NCBI RefSeq assembly: GCF_008386465.1
Contig: NZ_VUOD01000001.1
Location: 372,001 to 436,000, forward strand
Source: Arenimonas fontis
GTDB taxonomy: Bacteria; Pseudomonadota; Gammaproteobacteria; Xanthomonadales; Xanthomonadaceae
DNA: 64,000 nucleotides
Direction: 5' to 3'
The notes beneath the pieces were generated by a model. That model searched no databases, was not told the origin of the DNA, and was given only the letters and a program-made list of their open reading frames with translations. Below are positions 23,184 through 32,900 of this stretch, in pieces. Position 1 is the first letter of the stretch. Every line of letters starts with the position of its first letter. Made by a program: the position numbers and the translations under genes.

Positions 23184-24478
23184 ACGCCAAGGCGCCCGCG
23201 CGACTGGCGCCCGACCTGCTCGAGCCGCTGCCGGCCGCGCCCCTGCTGCTGGCCTTCAGCGGCGGCCTGGATTCCACGGTCCTGCTGCACCTGCTGGCCG
23301 CCCACCCCGAGGCCCGCGCCCGCGGCCTGCGCGTCCTGCACGTGGACCATGGGCTGCAGCCGGCCTCCGCCGCCTGGGCCGAACACTGCCGCCAGGCCTG
23401 CGCCGGTCTGGGTCTGAGCTTCGAACTGCGGCGGGCGCGGGTCGAGCCGGCCGGCGAGGGCCTGGAGGCGGCGGCGCGCCGGGTCCGCTACGCCATCCTG
23501 GCCGAGGTCCAGGCCGAGGGAGAAGTCGTCGCTCTGGCCCACCACCGGGACGACCAGGCGGAAACGGTCCTGCTGCGCCTGCTGCGCGGTTCGGCGGATG
23601 GCCTGGCGGGCATGCGCCGGCTGCGCCGCTTCGGCCGCGGCTGGCTGTGGCGGCCGCTGCTGGACCTGCCGCGCGAGCGGCTGCTGGCGCATGCCCGGGC
23701 CGAGGGCATGGCCTGGATCGAGGATCCGAGCAACCAGGATCCGGTGCACGACCGCAACTACCTGCGCCAGGAAGTGATGCCGCGCCTGCGCGCCCGCTGG
23801 CCCGGGGCCGGCGCCGCCCTTGCCCGCAGCGCCCGCCTGCTGGCCGAGCAGGCTGCCCTTCTGGCCGGCGAAGACCGGCGCCGACTGGCCCAGGTCCAGG
23901 GCGCCGATCCGGCCACGCTCTCGCTGTCGGCGCTGGCCGCCCAGCCGCCGGCCTGGCGGGCCCGGCTGTTGCGGGCCTGGCTGGCGGAACTGGAGCTGCC
24001 GCCGCTGCCGGGTCCGCAGCTGGACCGGCTGGCGCAGAACCTGCTGGCCGCGCGCGTGGACGCGGTGCCCGAACTGGCCTGGTCCGGCGCGGTGCTGCGG
24101 CGCTGGCGCGATACCCTTCACGCGGGCTACCCAAAGCCCCCCTTGCCGGCCGACTGGCAGGCGGTGTGGGACGGTCGGGCGCCCTTGCCGCTGCCCGGCG
24201 GCGGCGTGCTCGTGCTGGAGCCGCCCCGGCCTTTCGATTCCCCCGTGCGGGTGCGCGCCCGCCGCGGCGGCGAACGCCTGCGTTTGCCCGGCCGCGGGCA
24301 CTCCAGCGAATTGCGCGACTTGCTGCAGGCACTGGGCGTGCCGCCTTGGCAGCGTTTCCGCCTGCCGCTGCTCGAGGCGGGCGACGGGGAGGTGCTGGCG
24401 GCAGGGGACCTGGCCGTTTCGGCGCGCCTGCAGGCCTGGCTGGACGCGCACGAGGCCCGGCTGCGCCTCCGCCATTGA
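23180..24478 (+). CDS. tilS: tRNA(Ile)-lysidine synthetase
   Basis: Attaches lysine to C34 of the CAU-anticodon tRNA(Ile), changing it to read AUA codons; essential. 432 residues. The PP-loop is SGGLDST at 27-33, followed by VLHVDHGLQ and [41 protein letters not shown] (split by family as the RN-loop) precedes the C-terminal substrate-binding domains. A GTG start overlaps the accA stop (GTGA). The AUA codon itself must be rare in DNA of this composition. Confidence 0.95.
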   Translation: MNAKAPARLAPDLLEPLPAAPLLLAFSGGLDSTVLLHLLAAHPEARARGLRVLHVDHGLQPASAAWAEHCRQACAGLGLSFELRRARVEPAGEGLEAAARRVRYAILAEVQAEGEVVALAHHRDDQAETVLLRLLRGSADGLAGMRRLRRFGRGWLWRPLLDLPRERLLAHARAEGMAWIEDPSNQDPVHDRNYLRQEVMPRLRARWPGAGAALARSARLLAEQAALLAGEDRRRLAQVQGADPATLSLSALAAQPPAWRARLLRAWLAELELPPLPGPQLDRLAQNLLAARVDAVPELAWSGAVLRRWRDTLHAGYPKPPLPADWQAVWDGRAPLPLPGGGVLVLEPPRPFDSPVRVRARRGGERLRLPGRGHSSELRDLLQALGVPPWQRFRLPLLEAGDGEVLAAGDLAVSARLQAWLDAHEARLRLRH

Positions 24479-24510
24479 CCGGCCCGGCGGCGCCCGCGCA
24501 CACTTCGCGC

Positions 24511-24768
24511 ATGGCCGCCAAGTCCCCCGCACCGCCGCCGTCGCCGGTCGCCCGGTTCGAGCAATCGCTGGACGAACTGGAAAAGCTGGTCCAGAAGATG
24601 GAACAGGGCGAGATGTCCCTGGACGAATCCCTGGCCGCCTATGAACGCGGGGTCGGTCTGTACCGCCAGTGCCAGGCGGCGCTGGAGCAAGCCGAACTGC
24701 GGGTGAAACTTCTGACCGATCCGACCGACCCCGGGCAGGCCCGGCCGTTCGAACCCGATGCGGGCTGA
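24511..24768 (+). CDS. xseB: exodeoxyribonuclease VII small subunit
   Basis: Small subunit of ExoVII, which degrades single-stranded DNA to oligonucleotides. 85 residues. The family core is [20 protein letters not shown], then [12 protein letters not shown]. Its 3' end overlaps ispA by 11 bases, the common xseB-ispA pairing. The large subunit xseA is not in the window. Confidence 0.95.
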   Translation: MAAKSPAPPPSPVARFEQSLDELEKLVQKMEQGEMSLDESLAAYERGVGLYRQCQAALEQAELRVKLLTDPTDPGQARPFEPDAG

Positions 24769-25636
24769 GCCAGGCCCGACGCGCTGGCTGGCGCGCGTCG
24801 AGGCGAAGCTGGAAGCGGCGCTGCCGCCGGTCACCGCCGAACCCGCGCATCTGCACGCCGCCATGCGTCACGCCGTGCTCGGCGGCGGCAAGCGGTTGCG
24901 ACCGATGCTGGTCTACGCCGCCGGCGTGGCGACCGGCGCCGACGAAACCACCCTGGACGCTCCCGCCGCCGCCGTGGAACTGCTGCACGCCTTCTCCCTG
25001 GTCCACGATGACCTGCCGGCGATGGACGACGACGCTATGCGCCGGGGCCGGCCGACCGTGCACGTGGCTTTCGGCGAGGCAACCGCCATCCTGGCCGGCG
25101 ATGCCTTGCAAGCGCTGGCATTCGAGGTATTGGCCGATGCCGACGCGCCGCCGGACATGCGCCTGGACTGGCTGGCCACGCTGGCGTCCGCCGCCGGTGC
25201 CGCCGGCATGTGCGGCGGACAGGCCATGGACATGGCCGCCACCGGCGGCGAACTGGAACTGGACGGGCTGCAACGCCTGCATGCCTTGAAGACCGGCGCC
25301 CTGATCCGGGCCTCGGTCCGCATGGGTGCGATCGCCGGCGGTGCCGACGCCGGCCTGCTGGCCCGCCTCGACGACTACGCCGCCGCCGTGGGCCTGGCCT
25401 TCCAGATCCGCGACGACATCCTCGACATCGAGGCCAGCAGCGAGCAACTGGGCAAGACCGCCGGCAAGGATGCCGCCCAGGACAAGGTCACCTATGTCGG
25501 TCTGCTGGGCCTGGACGGCGCCCGCAGGCGGCTGTTGCGGGAAGCGGAAAAGGCGCGGGCAGCCCTGGGACCGCTCGGCGCGCGCGCCGAGGTCCTGCGC
25601 GGACTTGCCGATTTCACCGTGGCCAGGACGCACTGA
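24758..25636 (+). CDS. ispA: (2E,6E)-farnesyl diphosphate synthase
   Basis: Makes the C15 allylic diphosphate used by UppS and by quinone side-chain synthases. 292 residues. The first Asp-rich motif is [11 protein letters not shown] with RRGRPTVH after it; the second is [18 protein letters not shown] and [10 protein letters not shown] are also typical. In many proteobacteria dxs follows directly; here the next gene is an unrelated convergent DUF4870 gene. Confidence 0.96.
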   Translation: MRAEPGPTRWLARVEAKLEAALPPVTAEPAHLHAAMRHAVLGGGKRLRPMLVYAAGVATGADETTLDAPAAAVELLHAFSLVHDDLPAMDDDAMRRGRPTVHVAFGEATAILAGDALQALAFEVLADADAPPDMRLDWLATLASAAGAAGMCGGQAMDMAATGGELELDGLQRLHALKTGALIRASVRMGAIAGGADAGLLARLDDYAAAVGLAFQIRDDILDIEASSEQLGKTAGKDAAQDKVTYVGLLGLDGARRRLLREAEKARAALGPLGARAEVLRGLADFTVARTH

Positions 25637-25731
25637 GCCCGGCGGGCAGGCCATGTGGGTGCACGGACCCTGCCCAGCTCACCATGAATCCGCGGCCGGC
25701 CCGGTCCGGTTGTCAGGGCCGGAAAGCGCGA

Positions 25732-25751
25732 GAGGCGGCCGGAGCCGCCTC
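25732..25751. terminator. hairpin in the ispA / DUF4870 convergent gap
   Basis: An 8 bp perfect stem GAGGCGGC/GCCGCCTC with a 4-base loop, between two converging genes. It has no T-run, so termination is inferred from position. Confidence 0.35.
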
Positions 25752-25782
25752 CGCACCGGATGCCGGGCGGTCGCCCGCCCGC

Positions 25783-26133
25783 TCAGGAGATCAGGCGGAT
25801 CGCCACCGGGTAGCGGTATTCCTCGCCGTTATTGGCCTTGATGCCGGCGAGGATGCAGAACACGATGTTGCCGATCATGATGACCGGGTAGAGCAGGAAG
25901 CCGATCAGCAGGAAGCTGAGCACCATCGCCACGATCCAGGCCAGCAGCACGGTGATCTGGAAGTTCAGGGCTTCCTTGGACTGGTTGATGATGAAGGCCT
26001 TCTCCGGCTTGTCCTTGTTGATCAGCCAGATGATCAACGGGACGATGAAGCCGGCGATGATGCCCGAGAGATGCGTGATCAGGGCCAGGGTGCGCTCGTC
26101 CTGCGGGGCGCCCGCGTTCTGCACGTCGTTCAT
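25783..26133 (-). CDS. DUF4870 small membrane protein
   Basis: 116 residues with three hydrophobic spans: one after LITHLSG, then around VLLAWIVAMVLSFLLIGF and the following YPVIMIGNIVFCILAG. The pattern LITHLSGII...NKDKPEKAFIINQSKEALNFQ is characteristic of DUF4870 (Tic20-like) proteins, whose role is unknown. GGGGAGA precedes the ATG. It has its own 251 bp upstream region, so is probably a single transcription unit. Confidence 0.88.
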   Translation of the reverse strand: MNDVQNAGAPQDERTLALITHLSGIIAGFIVPLIIWLINKDKPEKAFIINQSKEALNFQITVLLAWIVAMVLSFLLIGFLLYPVIMIGNIVFCILAGIKANNGEEYRYPVAIRLIS

Positions 26134-26185
26134 GGTTCTCCCCTTTCCGGTGGCGCGGCGCCGCCATGGCGCCGACAGCGGGCCT

Positions 26186-26216
26186 AACTGTCCGGGGTTT
26201 GCGCGGACACTGTCAA
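26186..26216 (-). promoter_or_regulatory. possible promoter of the DUF4870 gene
   Basis: A consensus TTGACA on the minus strand (26211-26216) lies about 80 bp before the ATG. The -10 region at the expected distance is poor (ACAGTT-like), so this is tentative. Confidence 0.3.
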
Positions 26217-26384
26217 GGCAAGGCGCGGCTCCGGCAGGTGGCGGAAAACGGCCGGCCGGCGCAGCCGCGAACGGCCGCGTCGGCACGCAAGCACGTAAGC
26301 GGTTGATTCGCCGGGAGCGGGTCGGGACATGCGGCGGATTCGCGACTCGGAGAGCGCACCGGATGCGCGTTTCCCGGCGGCCTG

Positions 26385-27743
26385 CTAGCCCTGCCCCGCC
26401 ACGGTCATGCGCCCGACCAGCACCGAGCCGATGCCGATGTGCGAGCGCCGGTCGACGTCGGCGCCGACCGCTTCGATGGCGGGGAAGATGTCCTGCAGGC
26501 GGCCGGCGATGGTGACCTCGTCCACCGGGTGGACGATGGCGCCGTTCTCGACCCAGAACCCGGCGGCGCCGCGCGAGTAGTCGCCGGTGACGGTGTTGGC
26601 GCCCTGCCCCATCAGTTCGGTCACGACCAGACCCCGGTCCAGGCCCGCCAGCAGCTCGGCGTACCCGGAAGCGTTGGCCGTCGCCACCAGGTTGGTGACG
26701 CCGCCGGCGTGACCGGTGCTCTGCATGCCCAGCTTGCGCGCCGAATAGCTGGACAACAGGTAACGCTCCAGCACCCCCTCGCGGACGATGTCCGCGTCCG
26801 CGGTGGCTACGCCCTCGGCATCGAAGCAGGACGAGCGCAGGCCGCGCATCAGGTGTGGCCGTTCGGCCAGCCCGAACCAGGGCGGCAGGATGCGCCTGCC
26901 CAAGGCGCCCAGCAGGAAACTGGCCTGCCGGTACAGGGCGCCGCCCGAGGCCGCCGCCAACAGGTGGCCGATCAGGCTGCGGGCGGTTTCCGGCACGAAC
27001 AGCACCGGGTACTGGCCGGTCTTCACCGGCCGCGGCGACAGCCGCGCCACGACCCGCTCGGCAGCACGGCGACCGACCGCCGCCGGCGCTTCCAGGTCCT
27101 CGGGTGCCAGCGCACTGGTGTACCAGTAATCGCGCTGCATGCCCTCGCCCCGGCCTGCGATCAGGGACAGGCCGAGGTAGTGGCTGCTGCCGCGCTCCGG
27201 CCCCAGGAATCCGTGGCTGTTGGCATAGACCGACAGGCTTTCGCTGCTGCTGAGGTTGGCGCCCTCGGAGTTGCAAACGCGGGGATCGGCCTCGCGGCCG
27301 GCCGTTTCCGCCTCGACGGCCAGGGCGATCGCCGCCTCGACCTCGAGCGGCCATGGATGCCAGCCGTCGAACTCGCGCAGCTCGCCGGCCATGCGCTCGG
27401 CGTCGGCCAGGCCGTGGGCCGGGTCGGGTTCGGTGTGCCGGGCGATGGCGCAGGCCTGCTCCACCGTGGCCTGCAGCGAACCCGGCTGCAGGTCGGCCGT
27501 ACTGGCATTGCCCTTGCGACGGCCGAAATAGACGGTGACCGCCAGGCTGCGGTCGCGGGTGCGTTCCACGGTTTCGACCTCGCCCAGGCGAACGCCGACC
27601 GACAGGCCCCGGTCCTCGTTCAGCAGCACTTCGGCCTGGCTGGCGCCGCGGGCGGCACACAGGCGCAACACGTCCCTCGCCAGTTCCGACAGTCGGTCGA
27701 GCCGCTGCCGGGAATCGTCCTGCGCTGGGGTCGGGAAGCTCAT
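26385..27743 (-). CDS. pmbA: metalloprotease-complex subunit PmbA/TldE
   Basis: Partner of TldD; the TldD/TldE heterodimer trims peptides, matures microcin B17 and degrades the CcdA antitoxin. 452 residues. It lacks the HExxxH zinc motif, as expected for the TldE half. Family blocks are CNSEGANLSSSESLSVYANS, PETARSLIGHL, GVATADADIVREGVLERYLL and TGDYSRGAAGFWVENGAI. The ATG at 27743 has AAGGA with 7-base spacing. It is divergent from darP by 35 bp; tldD lies just beyond darP. Confidence 0.95.
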   Translation of the reverse strand: MSFPTPAQDDSRQRLDRLSELARDVLRLCAARGASQAEVLLNEDRGLSVGVRLGEVETVERTRDRSLAVTVYFGRRKGNASTADLQPGSLQATVEQACAIARHTEPDPAHGLADAERMAGELREFDGWHPWPLEVEAAIALAVEAETAGREADPRVCNSEGANLSSSESLSVYANSHGFLGPERGSSHYLGLSLIAGRGEGMQRDYWYTSALAPEDLEAPAAVGRRAAERVVARLSPRPVKTGQYPVLFVPETARSLIGHLLAAASGGALYRQASFLLGALGRRILPPWFGLAERPHLMRGLRSSCFDAEGVATADADIVREGVLERYLLSSYSARKLGMQSTGHAGGVTNLVATANASGYAELLAGLDRGLVVTELMGQGANTVTGDYSRGAAGFWVENGAIVHPVDEVTIAGRLQDIFPAIEAVGADVDRRSHIGIGSVLVGRMTVAGQG

Positions 27744-27778
27744 GGGCGTATCCTTGCGGCGTTCATGGGTGGCTGGCA

Positions 27779-28312
27779 ATGCGCGAAGACGATTTCCGGG
27801 AAGAACACGAGTACGGCCCCAGCCGCAGCGCCCAGCGCCGCGAGGCCCTGGCGGTGCTGGACCTGGCCCGCCGGCTCGTGGAGCAGCCCGAGGCGGTGCT
27901 GGCGCGCATCTCCATGGACGAGGATCTGCGCGAGCTGGTGCGAAGCTCGCGCAAGGTCACCGCGCAGATCGCCCGCAAGCGGCAGGTGCAGTACCTCGCC
28001 AAGCACCTGCGCCGACTGGACGAGGAGGCGCTGGCGGCGATCCGCGGCGCGCTCGAGCACGACAAGGCCGAGCACCTGCGCGAGGCACGCGCGCTGCACG
28101 CAATCGAGCGCTGGCGCGACCGGCTGATGGAGGAAGGCGACGCCGCCCTGTCGGAGCTGCTGTCGCGGTTCCCGCAGGCCGACCGCCAGCACCTGCGCCA
28201 GCTGGCCCGCAATGCCCACCAGGAACGGCTGAAGAACAAGCCGCCCCACGCCTACCGGGAGCTCTTCCGCGAGCTGCGCGACCTGCTGGAATCCCCGTCG
28301 CCGGCCGAGTGA
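27779..28312 (+). CDS. darP: ribosome maturation factor DarP (YjgA, DUF615)
   Basis: DUF615 proteins bind the late 50S subunit precursor and promote peptidyl-transferase centre maturation. 177 residues, highly charged and helical. It starts REDDFREEHEYGPSRSAQRR and contains RKRQVQYLAKHLRR, RWRDRLM and the RQLARNAHQERLKNKPPHAY block typical of the family. It is adjacent to pmbA in divergent orientation, the same pairing as in E. coli. Confidence 0.93.
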   Translation: MREDDFREEHEYGPSRSAQRREALAVLDLARRLVEQPEAVLARISMDEDLRELVRSSRKVTAQIARKRQVQYLAKHLRRLDEEALAAIRGALEHDKAEHLREARALHAIERWRDRLMEEGDAALSELLSRFPQADRQHLRQLARNAHQERLKNKPPHAYRELFRELRDLLESPSPAE

Positions 28313-28323
28313 CAGGTGCTGGA

Positions 28324-28411
28324 CGCGGATGAACGCAGCTACGCGCGGACAAAGCGGCACGGGGCTCTCGCCGCGGATGAACCGGGTTGTCGCTGGCCGC
28401 GTTCATCCGCG
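28324..28411. repeat. GCGGATGAACGC-type repeat element
   Basis: The 120 bp darP-tldD convergent gap has CGCGGATGAACGC (28324-28336), its perfect 13 bp inverse GCGTTCATCCGCG (28399-28411) and an internal CCGCGGATGAAC (28371-28382). A relative lies at 36490-36520. Similar GCGGATGAACGC / GCGTTCATCCGC strings recur between genes in many bacteria. It may also act as a bidirectional stop. Confidence 0.6.
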
Positions 28412-28432
28412 CGCGAATCCGCCTGGAGACAC

Positions 28433-29887
28433 TCAGGCCCGGGTCCCGCCGACCGTCAGGGCGTCGATCTTCAGCGTGGGCTGGCCGACGCCGACGGGGA
28501 CACTCTGGCCGTCCTTGCCGCAAACGCCCACGCCCTCGTCCAGGGCAAGGTCGCGGCCGACCATGGAGACCCTGGTCATCACCTCGGGGCCGTTGCCGAT
28601 CAGGGTGGCGCCCTTGACCGGGCGGGTGATCCGGCCGTCCTCGATCAGGTAGGCCTCGGAGGCGGAGAACACGAACTTGCCGCTGGTGATGTCCACCTGG
28701 CCGCCGCCGAAGTTGGGAGCGTACAGGCCCTTTTTCACCGAGGCGACGATCTCGGCCGGATCGTAGGGGCCGGCCAGCATGTAGGTATTGGTCATGCGCG
28801 GCATCGGCAGGTGGGCGAAGCTTTCGCGCCGGCCGTTGCCGGTCGGCGCCATGCCCATCAGCCTGGCGTTCAACCGGTCCTGCATGTAGCCGCGCAGCAC
28901 ACCGTCCTCGATCAACACGGTGCAGCCCGTCGGCGTCCCCTCATCGTCCACGTTGAGCGAGCCACGCCGGCCCGGCAGGGTGCCATCGTCCACGACGGTC
29001 ACGCCCGGAGCCGCCACCCGCTCGCCGATCCGGCCGGCATACACCGAGCTGCCCTTGCGGTTGAAATCGCCTTCCAGCCCGTGGCCGACCGCCTCGTGCA
29101 GCAGCACGCCGGGCCAGCCGGGCCCCAGGACTACAGGCATCACCCCGGCCGGCGCCTCCTCCGCTTCGAGGTTCACCAGGGCCTGGCGCAGGGCCTCGCG
29201 CGCCACGGCCATCGGCCGCTCGCCCGACAGCAGCTCCTCGTAGCCGTAACGGCCGCCGGCGCCGGCATAGCCCTGCTCTCGCCGCTCGCCCTGCTCGACG
29301 ATGACTTGGACGTTGAGACGCACCAGCGGCCGCACGTCGGCAGCCGTGGCACCGTCGCTGCGCGCCACCAACACGGTGTCCACGCCGCCAGACAGGCTGA
29401 CCACGACCCGGCGCACACGCGGATCGGCCTGGCGCAGCCAGCATTCGAGCTCGCGCAGGACGGCCACCTTGACTTCGGCGTCCATGCCTGCGACCGGATC
29501 CAGCGGCGAATACAGGCCGTGCCCCTGCACCAGCACCCGCCGACCGGGCGCTTCGGCCTGGCCGGCCCGGGCGATCGCCCTGGCCGAGGCCGCCGATTCC
29601 AGCAGGGCCTCGGCGTGGATGTCGTCGGAATAGGCGAATCCGGTCTTCTCGCCGCTGATCGCCCGTACGCCCACGCCTTGTTCGATGGCGTGAGCGCCCT
29701 CCTTGACGATGCCGTCCTCCACCGTCCAGCTTTCGCGCCGGCTGTGCTGGAAGTACAGGTCGCCATGTTCGACACCGGGCCCCATCAGGCGGGCGAAAGC
29801 CTGGTCCAGCCCGGTCAGGTCCAGACCGGCCGGCGCCAGCAGGCGCCGTTCGGCGAGCGCAAGGGCATTGGTCGTGCGGTCGCTCAT
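28433..29887 (-). CDS. tldD: metalloprotease TldD
   Basis: Zinc-bearing half of the TldD/TldE protease. 484 residues. The zinc motif [11 protein letters not shown] begins at His264. Other family blocks are [34 protein letters not shown] and [21 protein letters not shown] chose the ATG at 29887 ([13 protein letters not shown]) over an in-frame GTG 30 bases upstream. It follows yhdP after 52 bp, the same adjacency as in E. coli, and lies next to its partner pmbA apart from darP. Confidence 0.95.
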   Translation of the reverse strand: MSDRTTNALALAERRLLAPAGLDLTGLDQAFARLMGPGVEHGDLYFQHSRRESWTVEDGIVKEGAHAIEQGVGVRAISGEKTGFAYSDDIHAEALLESAASARAIARAGQAEAPGRRVLVQGHGLYSPLDPVAGMDAEVKVAVLRELECWLRQADPRVRRVVVSLSGGVDTVLVARSDGATAADVRPLVRLNVQVIVEQGERREQGYAGAGGRYGYEELLSGERPMAVAREALRQALVNLEAEEAPAGVMPVVLGPGWPGVLLHEAVGHGLEGDFNRKGSSVYAGRIGERVAAPGVTVVDDGTLPGRRGSLNVDDEGTPTGCTVLIEDGVLRGYMQDRLNARLMGMAPTGNGRRESFAHLPMPRMTNTYMLAGPYDPAEIVASVKKGLYAPNFGGGQVDITSGKFVFSASEAYLIEDGRITRPVKGATLIGNGPEVMTRVSMVGRDLALDEGVGVCGKDGQSVPVGVGQPTLKIDALTVGGTRA

Positions 29888-29939
29888 GCGAGGCCAGAGT
29901 GCGGGCGATGCTGGCACGAATCAAGCAAAGTGACGCCGC

Positions 29940-32900
29940 TCATTGCTTGTCGCCCTCCACCGGCGGCGGTCCCCGCTCCACCACCTCCACCACCGGCGCC
30001 TCCCAGGGGCCGGTGACGCGGTAGACGGTCCGGGCCGCCTGCTTGAGCGGCTGATGCAGCACCGCCTGGGCGACGGCGCCGACCGCTGCGCCGAGCGGGC
30101 CAGCGGCCAGGGCGCCGATCGCCGGCAGCACGCCGCCGGCCTTGGGCAGCACTTCGATGCGCTGGTCGTACTCGCGTCGGCGCAGGTCGGTGGAGCCGCT
30201 GACCCTGATCTCGGCGGCAGGGCCATTGATCCGCAACAGGTCGGTGCGGGCCATGCCATCGGCAAACACGAACTCGCCGCTCATCGTGTTGAAGCCGAAG
30301 CCCTTGGCGAAGAAATCGCTGAAATCCAGGCTCAGCCGGCGCGGGATCTCGGCCAGGGAGATCAGACCGAGTACCCGGCCGCCGCCGCCGGGCTCCACCT
30401 CCAGCAAGGCGCCCTCGCCCACCTCCACCTGCAAGCGGCCGCTGAAGCGCTCCAGGGAAAAGCCGCCCGGCGAACCCGGCCACCAGCCCTCCAGCCTGCC
30501 GGTGGTGGGGCCCTTGTCCACCATGCCGGCCAGGCCGAAGGCATCGAGCAGGGCGCCCAGGCTGTCGGCCTTGAAGTCCACGCTGAACTCGGACACCGCG
30601 CGCCCCTCGCCGGCACGCCGCCAGTCGCCGACGGCATCCAGGGAAAAGTCGTCGGAGCGGGTGCTGAACCGGTCTACCCGCAACCCATCGCCGGCAGGAT
30701 GGGCCTGCAGCTCGGCCCGCCCTAGCACCAGCGCGCCGACCCGCAGATCCTCGACCCCGAAGCGCAGGGCCGGCAGCGTGGACGGATCCTGGTCGGGCTC
30801 GGGCAAGGGGACCGCCTCGGCGATCCGGGCCAGGTCCGGGTCCGCCGCGGCGTCGGCGACCGCCGCGTCCGCCGGCCTTTGCGCCGAGCCCGGCGCCGGC
30901 GCTGCCGCCGGCAGGCCTGGCGCCGGCCCGTCGGCCGGCTCGACCGGCCCGTTCCCGGCCTGCTCGCGCAGCGGCCAATACAGGCGCCGGAAGCGTCCCT
31001 CGATACCCAGCGACGGTTCTGCCGGCACCGATATTTCGCCGTCCACTGCCTCGCCCTCCAGGCGGACCAGGGTACGTTCGAGGTCGCGTTCCAGCCTTAC
31101 GCGCGTATCGGCGAAGGGCGCGCCCAGCAGGTCCAGGGCCCGGACCTGCAGATCGAGCCGACGCAGCCGTGCCGTTCCCTCGCCGTCGCCGGCGAAGCGG
31201 ACCCAGGCGGCGGCATCCAGGCTCGGTGCCGTGCCACTCACCACCAGCCCCTCGGCCGGCGGCGCCGGCACCTCGCCTGGACCGAACAACAGATGTGCCG
31301 CCATCGCCTGGCCGGCTTGCTGTCGGCTGCGCAGCGCGAGCAGATCGCCCAACTGCAGGCGCAGCTCGCCGCGTTCCAGCGGCACCGGGATCAGCAGGCG
31401 CAAGGGGAGCGCGGACGCCGCGGGCTTGGCCAGGGGGGCCGGCAGGTCCAGGGCCAGGCCGGTCAGGTCGGATTCGACGCCCAGCATGGCCGGACCCGGC
31501 TGCGCGTCTCCGGAAACGGCCGGCACTTCGAGCACCAGGTTCCAGGCGGTTTCGCCGCGCAGATGCGGCAGCAGCCAGGCCAGGGGCTCGTGCCGGCGCA
31601 GGAGCGGCTCGGCGGGAAACACACCCGTCAGGGCGGCGCGGGCGGCGAGGCCGGCATCGCCGGTCGCCGCGCCGACCAGGAGCGAAAAGCGGGCGGGATG
31701 GCCCTCGAAGCTGGCCTTCAGGCCATCGGCCGCGAACCCGGCGGCACTGAAGCGCACGACCCCGCCGAGCTCGTCCAGGCGCAGTTGCCAGCGCGGATCC
31801 TCGAACCGGGCGCCGGCCAGTTCCAGTTCGCCCTCGACGCGGGGCGGACCGAGGTCCCGGCGCAAGGGCAGCTCCAGGGTCAGGTCCACCGCAGCCGGCC
31901 CGCGCAGGCTGGCGTGGCGCAGATGCTCCTCATGGCGGGCCGCCAGCGGGCTGGCACGCATCAGGGCCTGCAAGGCTTCGCCGCGCGACGCCGATTCGAT
32001 GTCCAGGGCAAGTACCGGATCGCGGAAATCGGTGATGCCGCCGGCCACCCGCTGGACGCCGTTGCCGGCGATCATGCCGCCGCCGACCAGGGCCATGCCG
32101 GGCCCGTCGAACACCAGGTCCAGCGCCAGGTCTTCGGCATCGGGCCAATCCTCGTGGAAGCGCACCGTGGCCCCGGAGACATGGGCGCGGGCGTCGAAGC
32201 GTCCACTGTTTGCACGGAACGGCCATTGATCGAGGTCGCCGGCCAAGACCGCGCGGCCGGCCGACACCCTCCCCTGCACCAGGGCCTCGTCCAGCCACTG
32301 GACAGTGCGTGGCGGCATGCGGTCGCGCACCCAGAAACGCTTGGCCGCCGCGAAGTCGGACGGCGCGACCGAAGCCGCCATGTCCATGCGGGGCCGGCCC
32401 TCGCCGTCGAATTCCAGCTCGGCGCGGACCTGCGCGCCAAAGTCCGCACCGGCCAGTTCCAGCCCGGCGGCGCCCAGATGCCAGCGTCCACCCTCGCGCC
32501 ACCACGCCAGGGTGCCCGTCAGGTCCGCCTCCAGCGGTTCCCGGAACGCGACCCAATCGAAGCTCACCGGCCCCCGTGCGCGCATGACGCCGCCGTCCTG
32601 GTCGAAGGCGAGGCTGCCGCGCAGGCCGGCCATGCCGGGGCGTCGCGCCTGGGCTTGCCACTGCAGGCGTTCCACCGCGACCGAGCCGCTCCATTCGTCC
32701 TGACGACCGGCTACCCGCAGGTTCCGCAGTTCCCCGTCCGGCGCGGCTTCGTAAAGCCAACGGCGCAGCTCGTCCGGCAGGCGCGGGCTGAGCATGGCCA
32801 GGGCCCGCACCGGTCCCAGGTCCAGGCTAGGGGCCCGCACAGCGCTGACCTCGCCCGCCACCGCCAGCCACAGGCCATCGAGGGCGTGCGGTCGCTCGCG

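Noticed and set aside
24769-25782. Expected dxs gene after ispA
   Set aside because: Not present; the next gene is DUF4870 on the other strand. dxs is often elsewhere in related genomes, so I do not treat this as a loss.
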